Shown piece by piece: positions 47,401-58,030 of a stretch of DNA of 64,000 nucleotides (position 1 is the stretch's first letter; the number at the start of each line of letters is the position of its first letter). The translations under genes were made by a program, and so were the position numbers. This stretch comes from Melampsora larici-populina 98AG31. Its lineage: Eukaryota; Basidiomycota; Pucciniomycetes; Pucciniales; Melampsoraceae. Under the pieces are notes generated by a model. That model searched no databases and was not told where the DNA came from. It saw only the letters and a list, made by a program, of their open reading frames with translations. The stretch lies in contig NW_006768834.1 in the NCBI RefSeq assembly GCF_000204055.1, positions 335,675-399,674 on the forward strand. The letters run 5' to 3'.

Positions 47401-49314
47401 TTTTCGAGAGTATATAGCACTACGTGATCCATGACGTTTGACCTCCCATATTGCTCGAGCATCAAGTGTAGTCATCAATCTAGCTTTTTCATCGGTTGAA
47501 AGTTGTTTTTTGGTGGCATTCTGTCCAAAAAGCTCTTGGCATACGCGGTGTCGATTGTTTCCGCGATAGATACTACATGTATGTTCAAGAAAGTGGTTGA
47601 TTGAATATGTTGCCCGTGGTCGATCCCATGTAGCATCGGTGAGACCAGGACACTCAATCTCAACAAAGCCGTGTTTGACCCGTTTATCATCTCCATGTGA
47701 TTGGGCCAGAAATCCAACCAACAGTGCATTTGAGCGTAATGTAGAGGTCTTCTGTTTACAGGCTTCTGTAATTTGTTGAAGTGATTATAATCAGTAAGGT
47801 CAAAGATAATCTGAAAGTATAAAGAAGACTGACTTGTATTCCAATGACTGAGTGCTTTCTCACTGCGCCCAGCTCGTAAGAGTATCATCTTTTGACCGCA
47901 ATGACATCGAAATTCCTTATCCGCTGATGTTACCTCAATCTTGCATCGGTTGCAAGGCGTATCGGGTGTTGATAAAGGACAATTATCAAGGACTTTTGTA
48001 GCCTTTTTGGCCTTATCGACTTTGGAAGAGCCACACGTAGATTTCTTTGGAACCAATACAACATTGCTGGTGATTTTACGTGGTTGGGTGACCTCATCAT
48101 CTGAAGATATGAGATTGACCTTCTCGATCTTGTTCAAGACACCAGGAGGTTTCTTTGGAGCCAATACAGTTGCGCTAGTGCTTTTACGTGGTAGGGTGAC
48201 TTCATCGTCTGAAGATATGATTATTGTAGCTTCCTTGGATTCAAGGGTATCAACTTGAGGGCGTTTTGCAGCTGGTTTTTTGGGTTGACTGTGACAGGCA
48301 TCTGGATCTACATCAGGCTGTGAAACAACTCGGCGTTTCATGACCATTGATGCCCCGTGAGATTTTCTTGCTGATATAGAATCACTTGATTTTCCAGCTA
48401 TGTGAAAGCAAATCATAAAATCAAACTACACTCAATGGTGAGATCCATTTTAATAGGAATGAAGAGAAAATTTACCTTCGTTTTTCTCTCTATCAGCGGT
48501 TGTTGCCCCTTCATCAAGGAAATCAGAAGCCCCAGCCTCTGTGATGATTGTTTGACTCAAAATCAATTAGCTTTTGTCAGATATTAATATCAAAATTGGT
48601 GAAACTAACTTATTAATTCCTGCACAATCATCTGAAGCTTGGCCTTAAGAAGACCCTCCGAGTTTGGTGTCCAAGTCTTGTGATCACGGGCCTTGCTGAA
48701 ATATTTCAGAGCCAACTCGATTTTGAGAGAACCTCACATCAGATTTTTTTTAATGACATCAATTCCAAAAGTTGCTGTGATCTTCTTATCGACCGCAAAC
48801 CATATGCCTTCATCTTCGTCTTGAGGACTCATCCATGGTGCCTCATGATAAACCATATATAATTTATCATCCCTGGTAGCAACTGGTAAACTTGGACACG
48901 CTTGAGTGAGTCGCATTATCTTCGAAATCAGTTTGGCAACTTCTGGCTGATGGATAGTCTTGTGAGACATTGTGGTTGCTGCTCTATTTGTAGTTGAGTG
49001 GTGAAAGGCAGTGAATTCGAGTATATAGATTGGAGTCTATGAAGCTATTTGAAGTTTTTTGAAGGTATATCAAGAAAATATGTCAAGCTAAGGAAGCAAC
49101 AGGAAGCAATGCTATATAATGTGGAAAATTTGCAATTTTTCGCAAGCTCAGCTGTATTGACACATCTGTATATTTCTAGATATTCACGTATAAGTTTTCA
49201 GCCGACGAGGCTTCATATCGTGTTCCAGAAGGCATGTTCCAATGGCCCAATAGCAGGAAAGCGATGCTCAGCATTAATGCTGCTTCTTGCCTGCATGCAT
49301 GGGTTCAACTCCCC

Positions 49315-49510
49315 CCAAAGGGGACTTTTTTCGTCACATGCATAGCCGCGCCTCATCGGTATCCGGACTTTTTTCGTCACATGCATAGCCGCGCCTCATC
49401 GGTATCCGGACTTTTCTGGTCACATGCATTTTTGCCCAAAATCAAATTAGGACATGTTTGGTCACATACATTTGAGCCCTAGAAGGCCAAAAAAGGACTT
49501 TTTTCGTCAG
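49315..49510 (+). repeat. Subterminal direct repeats of the large transposon
   Basis: At least five copies of GGAC(T/A)TTTT(T/C)(C/G)GTCA-like boxes. A perfect 52-bp tandem duplication (unit starting GGACTTTTTTCGTCACATGC, containing GCCGCGCCTCATCGG) spans about 49,322-49,425. Similar boxes on the left side (39,100-39,240) have the same orientation, so they are direct, unlike the TIRs. Confidence 0.75.
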
Positions 49511-49539
49511 ACGGCTCAGTAGGAGCTTTCCAGGGTCCT
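49501..49539 (-). repeat. Right terminal inverted repeat of the large transposon
   Basis: 39 bp, complement of the left TIR with five differences confined to the 7-bp middle. Confidence 0.85.
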
Positions 49540-49734
49540 ATTTCAGTCCACTTGAAATGTCAATACAAAATCCTGATGATACAAAGTTTTAGACAGAGTT
49601 CATAGCGTATCTACAATGAGAAAAATGAGAATGAAGGAAATAAGAGTGAGAAAAACAACCGTTGAGGAAACAACTGAAAGTCATTGCTGAGATATACAGA
49701 CAATGCAAAACAAGGCAGTCATTATATCAAGAAT

Positions 49735-52190
49735 TCATTCCAATTCTTCTGATTCTGAATCATCAGGTGCTTCTTCATGATCAGACGCAAAGAATTCCTC
49801 ATTTGGTAAAACCTCCTGCCCATGTGTTTCATCTAAATTGTGGATCTCGTGCTCTATTTCCTCCTCTGTTGGCAAAGAAAAACTGGTTGAAGTCTTCAGT
49901 TGTGCAAAGTTCTTTTTACCATTGATCCGTTTACAGTCGCGTTGTAGGCACAATGCAAAGAATCTAGAATATAAGACGCATGGTATTCAGGTATGATTTT
50001 GAAGCCATTTGGTCAAACACGAGGAAAAACCTACGCATAACGGTATTGTCGACTTTCTGAACGTAAGTCATCCAATTTGTCATCTATAACATTCCACAAA
50101 GTCTTGGGAGCATACTTTGAAAGGTTCATCCCCCAGTGGATGGCCTGCATTCTCTGAGCAGTGAGTGAAGAAAACGGATCAAAAATCAGATTGATTCATA
50201 GTTCATTACAAGATCAAATGAAAATATGGACCAGCCATGCATACCGAGTCCTTTGGAGGTGATCCGTTTGCTTGATGATATCAGTCTCTGCAAGGACTTT
50301 ACCACCAACATAAGAGTGTTTCTTTTGGTAAAGCTATGTAAACGAATATAAGTGTTGTTTTCAATCTGATTGACACAGCAAGATGACCAGGAAAAAACTT
50401 ACTTTGATAATGATAGAATTGAGTTTGGGTACGCTCGCGTCAACAGGTGGGGTGACTCGGTCCGGAAATTTAACATTTGTGATGAGCTGGAGAAGTTTGG
50501 TTTTGATTCAGATGATGAACTAGAAACATCACGAAATTGAGTGTTCAAAGCTGAAAACTTCATATTTTGAAAGAGATTTTGAAGCGAAAGATTTCGAACC
50601 GTGATTCTTATACAGAAAAACTGTGATTCTTGTCCAGATATGGGGGGCACATCCATACTCAGTGATACTTCCTTCTGATCATATCTGTACGAGAATCAAT
50701 GTTCATCTGTACAAAAATCACAGTTCAAAATTCTCGCTTCAAAATCTCTTTCAAAATGTCAAGTTTTCAGCTTTGAACACTATTATGGTTTCGAAATCCT
50801 TTCTGACCTGCTTTAAAACATCATTCACGAGTGTGGTCAATGCACGAGCAGATTCAAGTTCAGGGCCCACTCCAAATTTGGGTGGCAAATGTTGCTTTTT
50901 CCATTTGGTTGATTTGGTTAATATCCCAGTCTGGCTCGCTGTGCATCAGTACAATCAATTTAGGCAAGTTAATTCAAGGATGAAAACACACCATCACTTT
51001 TTCAAATAAAGACAAGGGAAGAAGAATTTTGTTGCTGTCTTTCTTAGCAGTGTATGCTTGAATATTGCCGTCCATGATTGTTCTCCATGCCCAAGTACGC
51101 ACAGCATCCTGACATGGATCAACAAGTCATATTTGAGATAGAGACGGAGACAAACAAGTCAGTAAAGGCAAATATGAAAAGGAGAATCACGCAACATTAC
51201 CTTGAGGTAGCTATGGTCTTCATCTTTCCAAGGGGTGGCCTTGGAACTAGCGTGTTTTTTTTAATGGGTTCTGGGGCCTTCTCAGCTTCATTCATTTGGC
51301 CATATAAATTTTCCAATTCTTCATGAAGCAATAGCATTGTTATCATGATAGTGTGAAATTTATCCTTGGGCAAAGTGACCTGGAAAACAAGAGTATCAAT
51401 AAAATGTGGATGAAGTTCTTCTTCTGACTTACGTTGCAAAGGTGGCGCCCCATGGCTGTATGCTCTTCATCAAGTTTGAAGCAATTGATAATTCTATTGA
51501 ATGATTGTGGTTTCAAACCTGACATGCGAGAAGCTAATAAATCAAGCCCCCCGTCATCATCAGTTGGTGGTGATCCTACAACATCTGCATGTCCTTTTTC
51601 TTGATCAAAATAATATCAGTATATTTCCTTGACTTGATATAAGATATCCAAGACTTACCTTTTACTCTACTCGTATGTTGGCTAGGTTCTTGATCATCAC
51701 TTTGAGTTCAATGTACAGCTTCATCTTCTTCATGAAATTGATTTCCATGTTCTTCTTCACTATTTCCGTGAGGATGTTGATTTCCATTGTTGAAATCGGC
51801 ATCACCATTCAACATATCTATATCATGTTGTTGGATTGGACTCGGAGATTTGCGAGAGCCTTGCTCAGAGTCTTCGGTGTCTGTGGTTGGCTGGCGTTTG
51901 GTCTTGCCCTTCTTTGAAACAGTTGAAGTATGTCCGAAGGGATTGGCGTCCTTGTTTGACTGGAGTTTGGTCTGGCCCTTCTTCAGACTAGTAACAGTAT
52001 GCTTGACTGCGTTTTTGGAAGCTTGTGCAGAACGGTTGGTTTGACTTCCAGAAGATTGAGAACCCTGGCGAACTTGACTTCCAGAAGCTTGAGGACAACT
52101 GTGACCTCTTTGGCCCTGATCTTGAGGGTTGACCTGCGCAGTTGTGGCTCGCTTATAAGGGGTGTACCAATTGCCTTTGCTTTGAGGCAT
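49735..52190 (-). pseudogene. Multi-exon transposon-associated protein of unknown function, broken
   Basis: Starts MPQSKGNWYTPYKRATTAQ at 52190. The first exon (about 160 residues) is Ser/Gln/Lys-rich and disordered. An in-frame TGA at 51,708-51,710 is followed by continued open frame (TQSDDQEPSQHTSRVK) and a GT donor. Later exons read GLKPQSFNRIINCFKLDEEH, FIDTLVFQVTLPKDKFHTIM, RTWAWRTIMDGNIQAYTA and WKKQHLPPKFGVGPELESA. Past a 242-bp foldback come NVKFPDRVTPPVDASVPKLN, MQAIHWGMNLSKYAPKTLWN and an acidic end (DHEEAPDDSESEELE). The family is not recognised; its layout and company suggest a rust-expanded, transposon-linked gene. The TGA and foldback make it a probable pseudogene. Confidence 0.55.
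50540..50781. repeat. 242-bp foldback (inverted repeat) inside a gene
   Basis: Outer arms 50,540-50,615 and 50,707-50,781 (about 75 bp, about 9 differences and one indel), beginning AGTGTTCAAAGCTGAAAACTT. A further inner pair (GTGATTCTTGTCCAGATATG near 50,623 and its complement near 50,681) extends the stem and leaves a loop of about 38 bp. It sits between coding blocks of the minus-strand gene and has no coding capacity, consistent with a foldback/MITE insertion. Confidence 0.75.
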
Positions 52191-52479
52191 GGCAGAAGGA
52201 TTGGTGAGGTGAAGGATGAAGCTGGGATGCTCAAAAGCAAATTGAAAGTTGAACACTTCAAATTAAAATCAAAATGAAGATTGGTCCAACTTGTCATTCA
52301 TCTGTGACACACTGAAATGATGACATGGCCCTTATTTTTTCATGAGATTGGCTTTCTGCACACCTTCAATCTCATTGACTCTGTTAATTCCAAAGATAGA
52401 AAGTCAATGTGTTGATGAAGCCATAAAATGGCTTCTTTTGTGAATCTCAGAATATGTTTTGCATTTATTTCCAAGACTC

Positions 52480-52630
52480 TGGCTTTTCAAAACCAGCTCA
52501 TGCTTTTCAAAAGAAGCGCACAGCTTTTCAAAAGCATCTGTTGCTTTCAAAAACACTTTTCAAAAGCACCTGTCTGTTGCTTTTGAAAAGCAGCTTGCTT
52601 CCTTTTGAAAGCAACAGGTGCTTTTGCCTA
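52480..52630. repeat. Self-complementary CTTTTCAAAAGC-rich tract
   Basis: Repeated CTTTTCAAAA(G/C)C phrases and an inverted pair CAAAAGCACCTGT... / ...ACAGGTGCTTTTG (about 52,559 and 52,612). Non-coding; origin unknown. Confidence 0.6.
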
Positions 52631-52680
52631 GATTGATACAAATAGACAAGCTTCAAAGGGGCCCAGTCTCCTCAATTTGT

Positions 52681-53035
52681 TCCATATTCAATTTTGCCAC
52701 CTAGCAGCTCATTCGATTTTTCCACCTTCAGCAATTCCATATTCAATTTTGCCACCTAACAGCTCATTCAATCATTCAATCTTGTCACCTTGTCTTACTT
52801 AATTCCATGATGTTCAATGGATAATTGTTCGAAGGCAGTGTGCCATAGCAATGAACCCATTTGTTCATTTTGTGGTCTTATTTAATGATGGTCAATGGAT
52901 GTTTGTTCAAAGGCAGTGTGCCATAGCAATGAACCCATTTTTAGCCTTGTTTTATTCAATTTCAATGACATTCAATGGATGTTTGTTTAAAGGCAGTGTG
53001 CCATAGAAATGAACCCATTTTGTTCATTTTGGAAG
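52681..53035 (+). repeat. Diverged tandem repeats
   Basis: A 55-bp unit (CCATATTCAATTTTGCCACC...) occurs at about 52,681 and 52,736. Then come three copies of a longer unit containing GGCAGTGTGCCATAG and AATGAACCCATTT, at about 52,833, 52,912 and 52,993 (spacing about 80 bp). Few differences separate the copies. Confidence 0.7.
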
Positions 53036-53260
53036 GATGTTTGTTTTGGCATAACTCATGAAGTTGCTCTCCACTTGACCATGTTATGAATGTATATCCT
53101 TTCAGTTAGTTCCTTTAAATTACAAAATAAAAAACTCAACAAAAGTCCTTCAAAATCAACTTCTTTCACACTTCCTTCAATTACAAACAAGCTAACAAGG
53201 AAACATTATTTGTACTTCCTTCAATCACAAACCAAACGCTCACAAGGAAAAATTATTCTA

Positions 53261-56200
53261 TCAAGGCATTTGTGAAGGTCGAGAACTTGATAAATAACTT
53301 GCAATTAATTGAGAATTTGATGGGCCGGCTTGTGGTTGAGCCTGTGACTGTGGGTTTTTCCTAGTTCTGCTTCTCTTCGCCGGAGGTTGACCTGTTTGGT
53401 TCACTAACTTATCTCTTTCCCTTTGGTGTTGCTTCTCCTTGATTTCATCTTTTTTTTACAGTGTCTTCCCAATTTGAAAGGCCTATTTGCACTATATTCA
53501 CCCAATCACTCGGATTGGGATCCTCAAAGGTCATCTTACCCGCAGAACGATGAAGCTTGGCAGAATAGAAGGCGCCTGCATTAATAATGTAGTCCTTTGT
53601 GGGCTTGTGAACCACTGTGAATTCCAGGCCTTTGGACACCTGACGTTCAACCATAATTGGTCAAACCTTGTCAACACTACATTTGCTTTGATGGCAATTG
53701 TGTTGGACATTGAGGACCCCGTCAATGTCCTGTATTCTCAGAGGTATGAGTTAATATATATGTAGCTTGTAGAACACAGCATTTACTCACCCAAACAATG
53801 ATCCAAATAGCAGCATTGGTTTCCTTGATCTTGCGCATTCCATAAAAGCTACTAACCTGGCCCAATTGACAACATGTGGCTTTGATAATTGTTTGCTGTT
53901 CCGCACAAGCTCCTGTGCCCCAAATTTGTTGAACACAGACAATTGTTCCATTGAGAGATTCATTGTTTTTAAGTGAGACAAAAGCATTTTCAGTCACTCT
54001 TTGTTGATTCTTCAAAGTTATGGATTCTAGGACTTTCCAGTCCTTTGCACTGAATGCATCAAGTATTTTATTTGGGATCAGTTCGCATGGATTTGGTGGT
54101 TGTAATACTTTCTTCTCTATAATCAACATCAGAAATTATCATTTCATTAAAAACACAATTCAAATCAACACACAATGTTAGAAAGACCGTTCACAGCTGA
54201 TATTGCTGAGGGAAAACATGACTTCTCTTACTTCCTATCTTGATTTGGTAAGGTTGGTTCCATGAAGCGTTGAATCCTGATGCTTTTTGGAATAGCTTAT
54301 TCTCACGAGATAGCTCTTGTACTTTTGAGCCTGCATGAATGTATGTTTTCAATTGTTTATCATATAATTTTGTTCCAGCAGTTAAGGCCCTTATAAGTTT
54401 ATAGCTGTTGAAGGAATTTGCAATGTTGCGACCTGGACTTAAATGATTTGAGTGGATTGATGAATTTCGAGTATTTCCATTGTAGGATTCAAAGTTTTCA
54501 GTTGCAAATAGACAAGGAGGACCAAAACGGCGAATTGAATCACATAGATGTATCAGCATATGAAACTTTGGCTTATTGCACCATTGAGCCAAAAGCTGTA
54601 CAACAGTCTTCAAAAATTTCTGAATTAGGTGATTGAGTTCCTTGATATAGACATCCATGTTGGAAATCTCTGTCTGAAATATATAAGGAGCAAGGTGGGC
54701 CAACGCTTTCCATGCTTCACGTTCCTTGTCAGATAATTTACTTTCAAAGAATATGAAAGGTGCAGCCTGTAATACTACTCGGAACTCTTTTCCAGTGGGA
54801 CTCTGAAAATGCTGGATCATACTTTTTGGCTGGATAGGTGGAATATTCAGACCAGAAGTATTAAATGACCTCCAACGGCCCCAGATTGTTTCCTTCTCGG
54901 TAGAGGTGAATTTGGCCATTTGATGTTGTAGGAAGTACTTAGAAACCCCTAATAGAGCGACGTGTAAGACCTCGACTGGGGTATCACGATGTCCATCAAA
55001 GCCTGATGAGAAGAATGATTTTTCATGATGAAATACATGCAAGACATCAATTAGAAAGAAGGTGATTCACACAAACCTTTTAAACACAAAAACGGATTGA
55101 ACAACCGTTCTCCAAACTGCTCATTCAGTTCGCGACACATATGAGCTATATCTTCTTTAGGGATCTTTGAATTTCAATGTAAATCTTGAGCTTGTTTGAC
55201 AAATGGGGCATTTTGAGTGTCTTGGATGCTGAAGGATGATGATTTCGTGTCAAATTGTGAAATTGTTCCAGGAATCTGAGCTATTTCCCAAAGTTCCTTT
55301 GTCCCCTTGATTGTTGCTGTCCAATCGCGTTTGGGAAGAGATGCCTAAGATTAGAACCAAAAATGGTAGGTCAAGTTATTTTACCATCCATTTATAGCCA
55401 AAGGTACAACCTACCCGCTCTCCAGTTTTGTCTATACCCACAAAATCACATACATACTTCTTTGAACGTTTTTCCATAAGAGATTTTACCTTCAGGTGAC
55501 AAACTCGACAAGGTGAAAGGGAGCTGGTTGGGTTCATGGTGTTGGTAACCTCCGCGTGCATGGGAGAGTCTCCTAGATGACAGAGTACTGTCACCATAAC
55601 AAGGACTTCTGATTGAGACTTGTGATCATAGGCCACAAAACCCTCTGTCATCAGGTTGCTGTTGGCATATGTCAGCAAGAATAAGTTGTGTGTCAAGTTT
55701 GAGAGATGAGCGTACTTCAATCCGTCAATGAGAGGATCTGCCAACTCTAAGGCACCTGCTGTGTTTGACGTGGTCAAGAAATGACAATTGTATTCTTGAT
55801 TTGCCATTTTTGGAGGTAGACCGGCCAAGGTAAAGTAAAAAGCAATATGCTTATTCCATTTTTTTGACACATTGCCAGAAAGATCATCACAATATAGTAC
55901 TAAAGGCATATGACGAATGATGCGACCATCTGCTTTTTTTCGTTTATTCCGTCAAAAGTCCTCCAGAATTTGTTGACATTGATTGTTGTAAACAATGGTG
56001 AATCAAATGTGGAAACATACGGGAATTCTGTTTGTATTCTTGTTGAACTACCTTCTTTTACAAACTTTTGGAACACAGAGACACATTTTGCAAAGATATC
56101 TTGACCAGATTTATAAAAATATAGAGGAACTACGAGCCTCTTGTCTTGTAGTTGAACTGGTTCATACAAATAGAAATGAATGCTATCTTTTTCAATCATT

Positions 56201-57328
56201 TGCACTCTCAAGTCAGAATCAAGCTCCTCGCGCCACTTCTTTGATTGAGAAAGGCAATAAACTTTTGAAGTTGGATCTGGAAGTTTGGGTATGAACTCAA
56301 GGACTTCTGTGACGTAGGGATTTCCAATTTCCTGAAAACAATTTGAAGTCTCATCAATCTACATATCAGATTTTTGGTGAATTCATCTCAAGTGCTTGCC
56401 TGCGTCAAAATCTCCTTGACTTGAAAACCAAAGCAAGGTTTGTGCAGTGCACTGAAACTTTCACAAACATTGAAGTCAAATCTCTTCTTAAGTCGTTGGC
56501 GGAGGTCCTGAATGGTCTTATATGCTGGAATCTTTGACCCAAGTAAGCTGAACAAAAAGCGAATACGCTCATATTCCAACAAAGATAATGTAGTCCTTGT
56601 TGATCCTAAGGGCGCGTTCACTTAAGAAAATTTTGACCAGAAATCACATTCTGCAAATTTTTTAATGCAAAAATGCAATATGCACTACCAAATAGACACT
56701 TTAAATTTTGCAGAATGTGATTTCTCACCAGAAATTGCTTAAGTGAACATGCCCTAAGAGAAGGGTACCAACAATTTGCTGAACCAGTAATTCAAGTAAG
56801 TAGCAAGAACAGCTGATTGACAAAAATACAAACGTGCCTCAAGACTTGAGAATGGATCCCAAGAAGATTCATCCTGATCAACAGTGTCTTCACGGTTGAA
56901 CTGATTGTCACATTCAGATTGATTTTCATCATCACCAATATCTTTTCTGCCGTGGACACTAGCCACGAGAGAGATAGCTTCACTGCTGTTTGGGCTGTGC
57001 ACTGGCGTGTTGAAAATGTTAGTATAGTCCTTGGTCCAGAGATCAATCAGCTCTTTTTGGTGCTCTTCAATATCTTCATCAATCTCAAAATCACCAATAT
57101 CACCAACATATGGTACTTGATCGTCTTGACTTGAAGAGTTGGCTTCATCCTCAACATTCTTCTGTGAATTAGCTGTTGCGGCCTCGGTTGCTGCTTTTTG
57201 AGCCAGCCATATATTGTAGTTTTTTATATGCTTAGGCGATTGGCTGTGCTTTTTTGTGGAGTTTGCTTTCATTGACCGGCTTGAGGGACAGGCAAGACAT
57301 GTGAAGGCAGCATCTTCTTCGACAAAGC
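53261..57328 (-). pseudogene. DNA-transposon transposase (family A, copy 1), frameshift, TGA and MITE insertion
   Basis: Multi-exon minus-strand gene. The first recognised exon (57,328) carries a zinc-finger-like CLACPSSRSMK...KKHSQSPKH. An acidic linker follows, then LEYERIRFLFSLLGSKIP, LYCDDLSGNVSKKWNKHIAF, LPPKMANQEYNCHFLTTSNT, PCRVCHLKVK, FDGHRDTPVEVLHVALLGVS, KPKFHMLIHLCDSIRRFGPP, SNHLSPGRNIANSF and VSSFYGMRKI. These phrases match a large transposase family widespread in basidiomycetes, perhaps CACTA/EnSpm-like, but the superfamily is not certain. Breaks: in-frame TGA at 55,174-55,176; an 8-A run near 53,450 that shifts frame (seven A would continue into KDEIKEKQHQRERD and stop at 53261); and a MITE at 56,610-56,754. 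Upstream exons beyond 57,328 are not resolved. Confidence 0.68.
56610..56754. mobile_element. Tourist-like MITE, 145 bp
   Basis: Inverted ends GGGCGCGTTCACTTAAG and the complement of GGGCATGTTCACTTAAG, flanked by TAA on both sides (56,607-56,609 and 56,755-56,757). A second inverted pair inside (CAGAAATCACATTCTGCAAA / TTTGCAGAATGTGATTTCT) makes almost the whole element one hairpin. The TAA duplication and GGG start fit PIF/Harbinger MITEs. It lies inside the family A transposase gene. Confidence 0.82.
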
Positions 57329-57572
57329 CTAAGTTGAAACATATGAATCAGATCAACCACTTGAAGATTATTTCAAGATGTAATCACATTGGTCTAAACC
57401 ACCGCTGGTCTGTTTCATCAATGTTGATTTGGACAAGTTGATCAGAGACAAGATTTTGTTCTCAGGGACAAGTGTTGATTTGTCCTTATACAAGGGAAAT
57501 GAGAGATGGAATTCACGTTCAAAAACCAATAGTCTTATAAATGCGAGTGAATCAAATGAAAGGTCTTCTTTC

Positions 57573-58030
57573 TTAATTTGAAAGGTAGAGTTCTTCCGTT
57601 GTTTGACGGGTATTGCCATAATGAATCGTCTTCATTAATGATGGTAACCAAAAAGATCCTCCTTGACGATCTTCAACCGGTGGACAACCAGTATGCATCC
57701 GGTGATTTGTAAGATCACAGAGATTCCGTATACAAAGAACGCGGACTAGCGCCGGGTTTTCAAATCTTGGTTGCTCAGCGCTTTGCACCACCAACATATT
57801 TACCTCCGATTTTGTAATCCGAGGTATCCTCGGATGCACAACCTCGGACAGAAGCTTCCCGAGGTTTTGATCCGAGGTAATTCTCAGGGAAAAAAAATAC
57901 CTCGGGCAAAAACCTGCGACAAGGTCTATCCGGGGATTTGCCTCCGATGATGCCTCGGATTTCTCAACCCGAGGCATCTATGCTGGCAGTGTTGCATCCA
58001 GGTCAAATACACCACAGAGGCGTCTCGCTT
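57573..58030. repeat. CCTCGG/CCGAGG-rich repeat tract
   Basis: From about 57,805 to 57,980 the motifs CCTCGGAT and ATCCGAGG recur on both strands about ten times in roughly 175 bp, with CpG in each. A minus-strand frame of 134 codons crosses it but shows no domain. Unknown repeat. Confidence 0.5.

Larger units (their letters stand above)
39432..48970 (-). pseudogene. Long transposase-like gene, broken by TGA and by a hAT insertion
   Basis: Multi-exon minus-strand gene starting MSHKTIHQPEVAKLISK at 48970. It has a Ser/Lys-rich region with two repeated IISSDDEVT-type phrases, then a zinc-ribbon-like motif (CNRCKIEVTS...CHCGQKM, followed by ALSHWN). A long core comes next: FLEHTCSIYRGNNRHRVC, YLDDCLTTLGAMSRSALNLF, LGYSGPIAAASDQ, VAVQDPKHARKTGANQLLSG, DSDKQDDGRAFRTLSAS, GELVDSWLSKS and HGTESCEHVFGWMR. 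The Asp-Pro-x-His-x-x-Lys phrase and the later Glu-Ser-Cys-Glu-His phrase recall RNase H-fold transposases of the P/THAP9 or Academ kind, but this is uncertain. An in-frame TGA at 46,933-46,935 breaks the core. The hAT at 39,810-44,472 splits the 3' part; beyond it the frame resumes (VYEYVSKKHAFVTSAKS) and ends TKPADEDEA at 39432. The two sides are not in the same frame, so there is another indel. Inactive. Confidence 0.7.
39061..49539 (-). mobile_element. Large TIR DNA transposon, 10.5 kb including a nested hAT
   Basis: Terminal inverted repeats of 39 bp (39,061-39,099 and 49,501-49,539), 34 of 39 positions matching, starting AGGACCCTGGAAAGCTCC. Inside the ends are repeated copies of a GGACTTTTTT(C/G)GTCA box: at least three on the left and five on the right, all in the same direction. 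One long minus-strand transposase-like gene fills the element from just inside the right TIR (48,970) to just inside the left TIR (39,432). Subtracting the hAT gives an element of about 5.8 kb. No clear target duplication is seen (left flank ...CAGAAG, right flank ATTTCAG...), so the insertion is old or the duplication is short. Superfamily not assigned. Confidence 0.8.

Noticed and set aside
16314..55176. In-frame TGA codons read as selenocysteine or another recoding
   Set aside because: They occur in unrelated transposon frames at non-catalytic sites; mutation at CpG is simpler. Functional read-through is kept open only for the Ty3 Gag/Pol junction.
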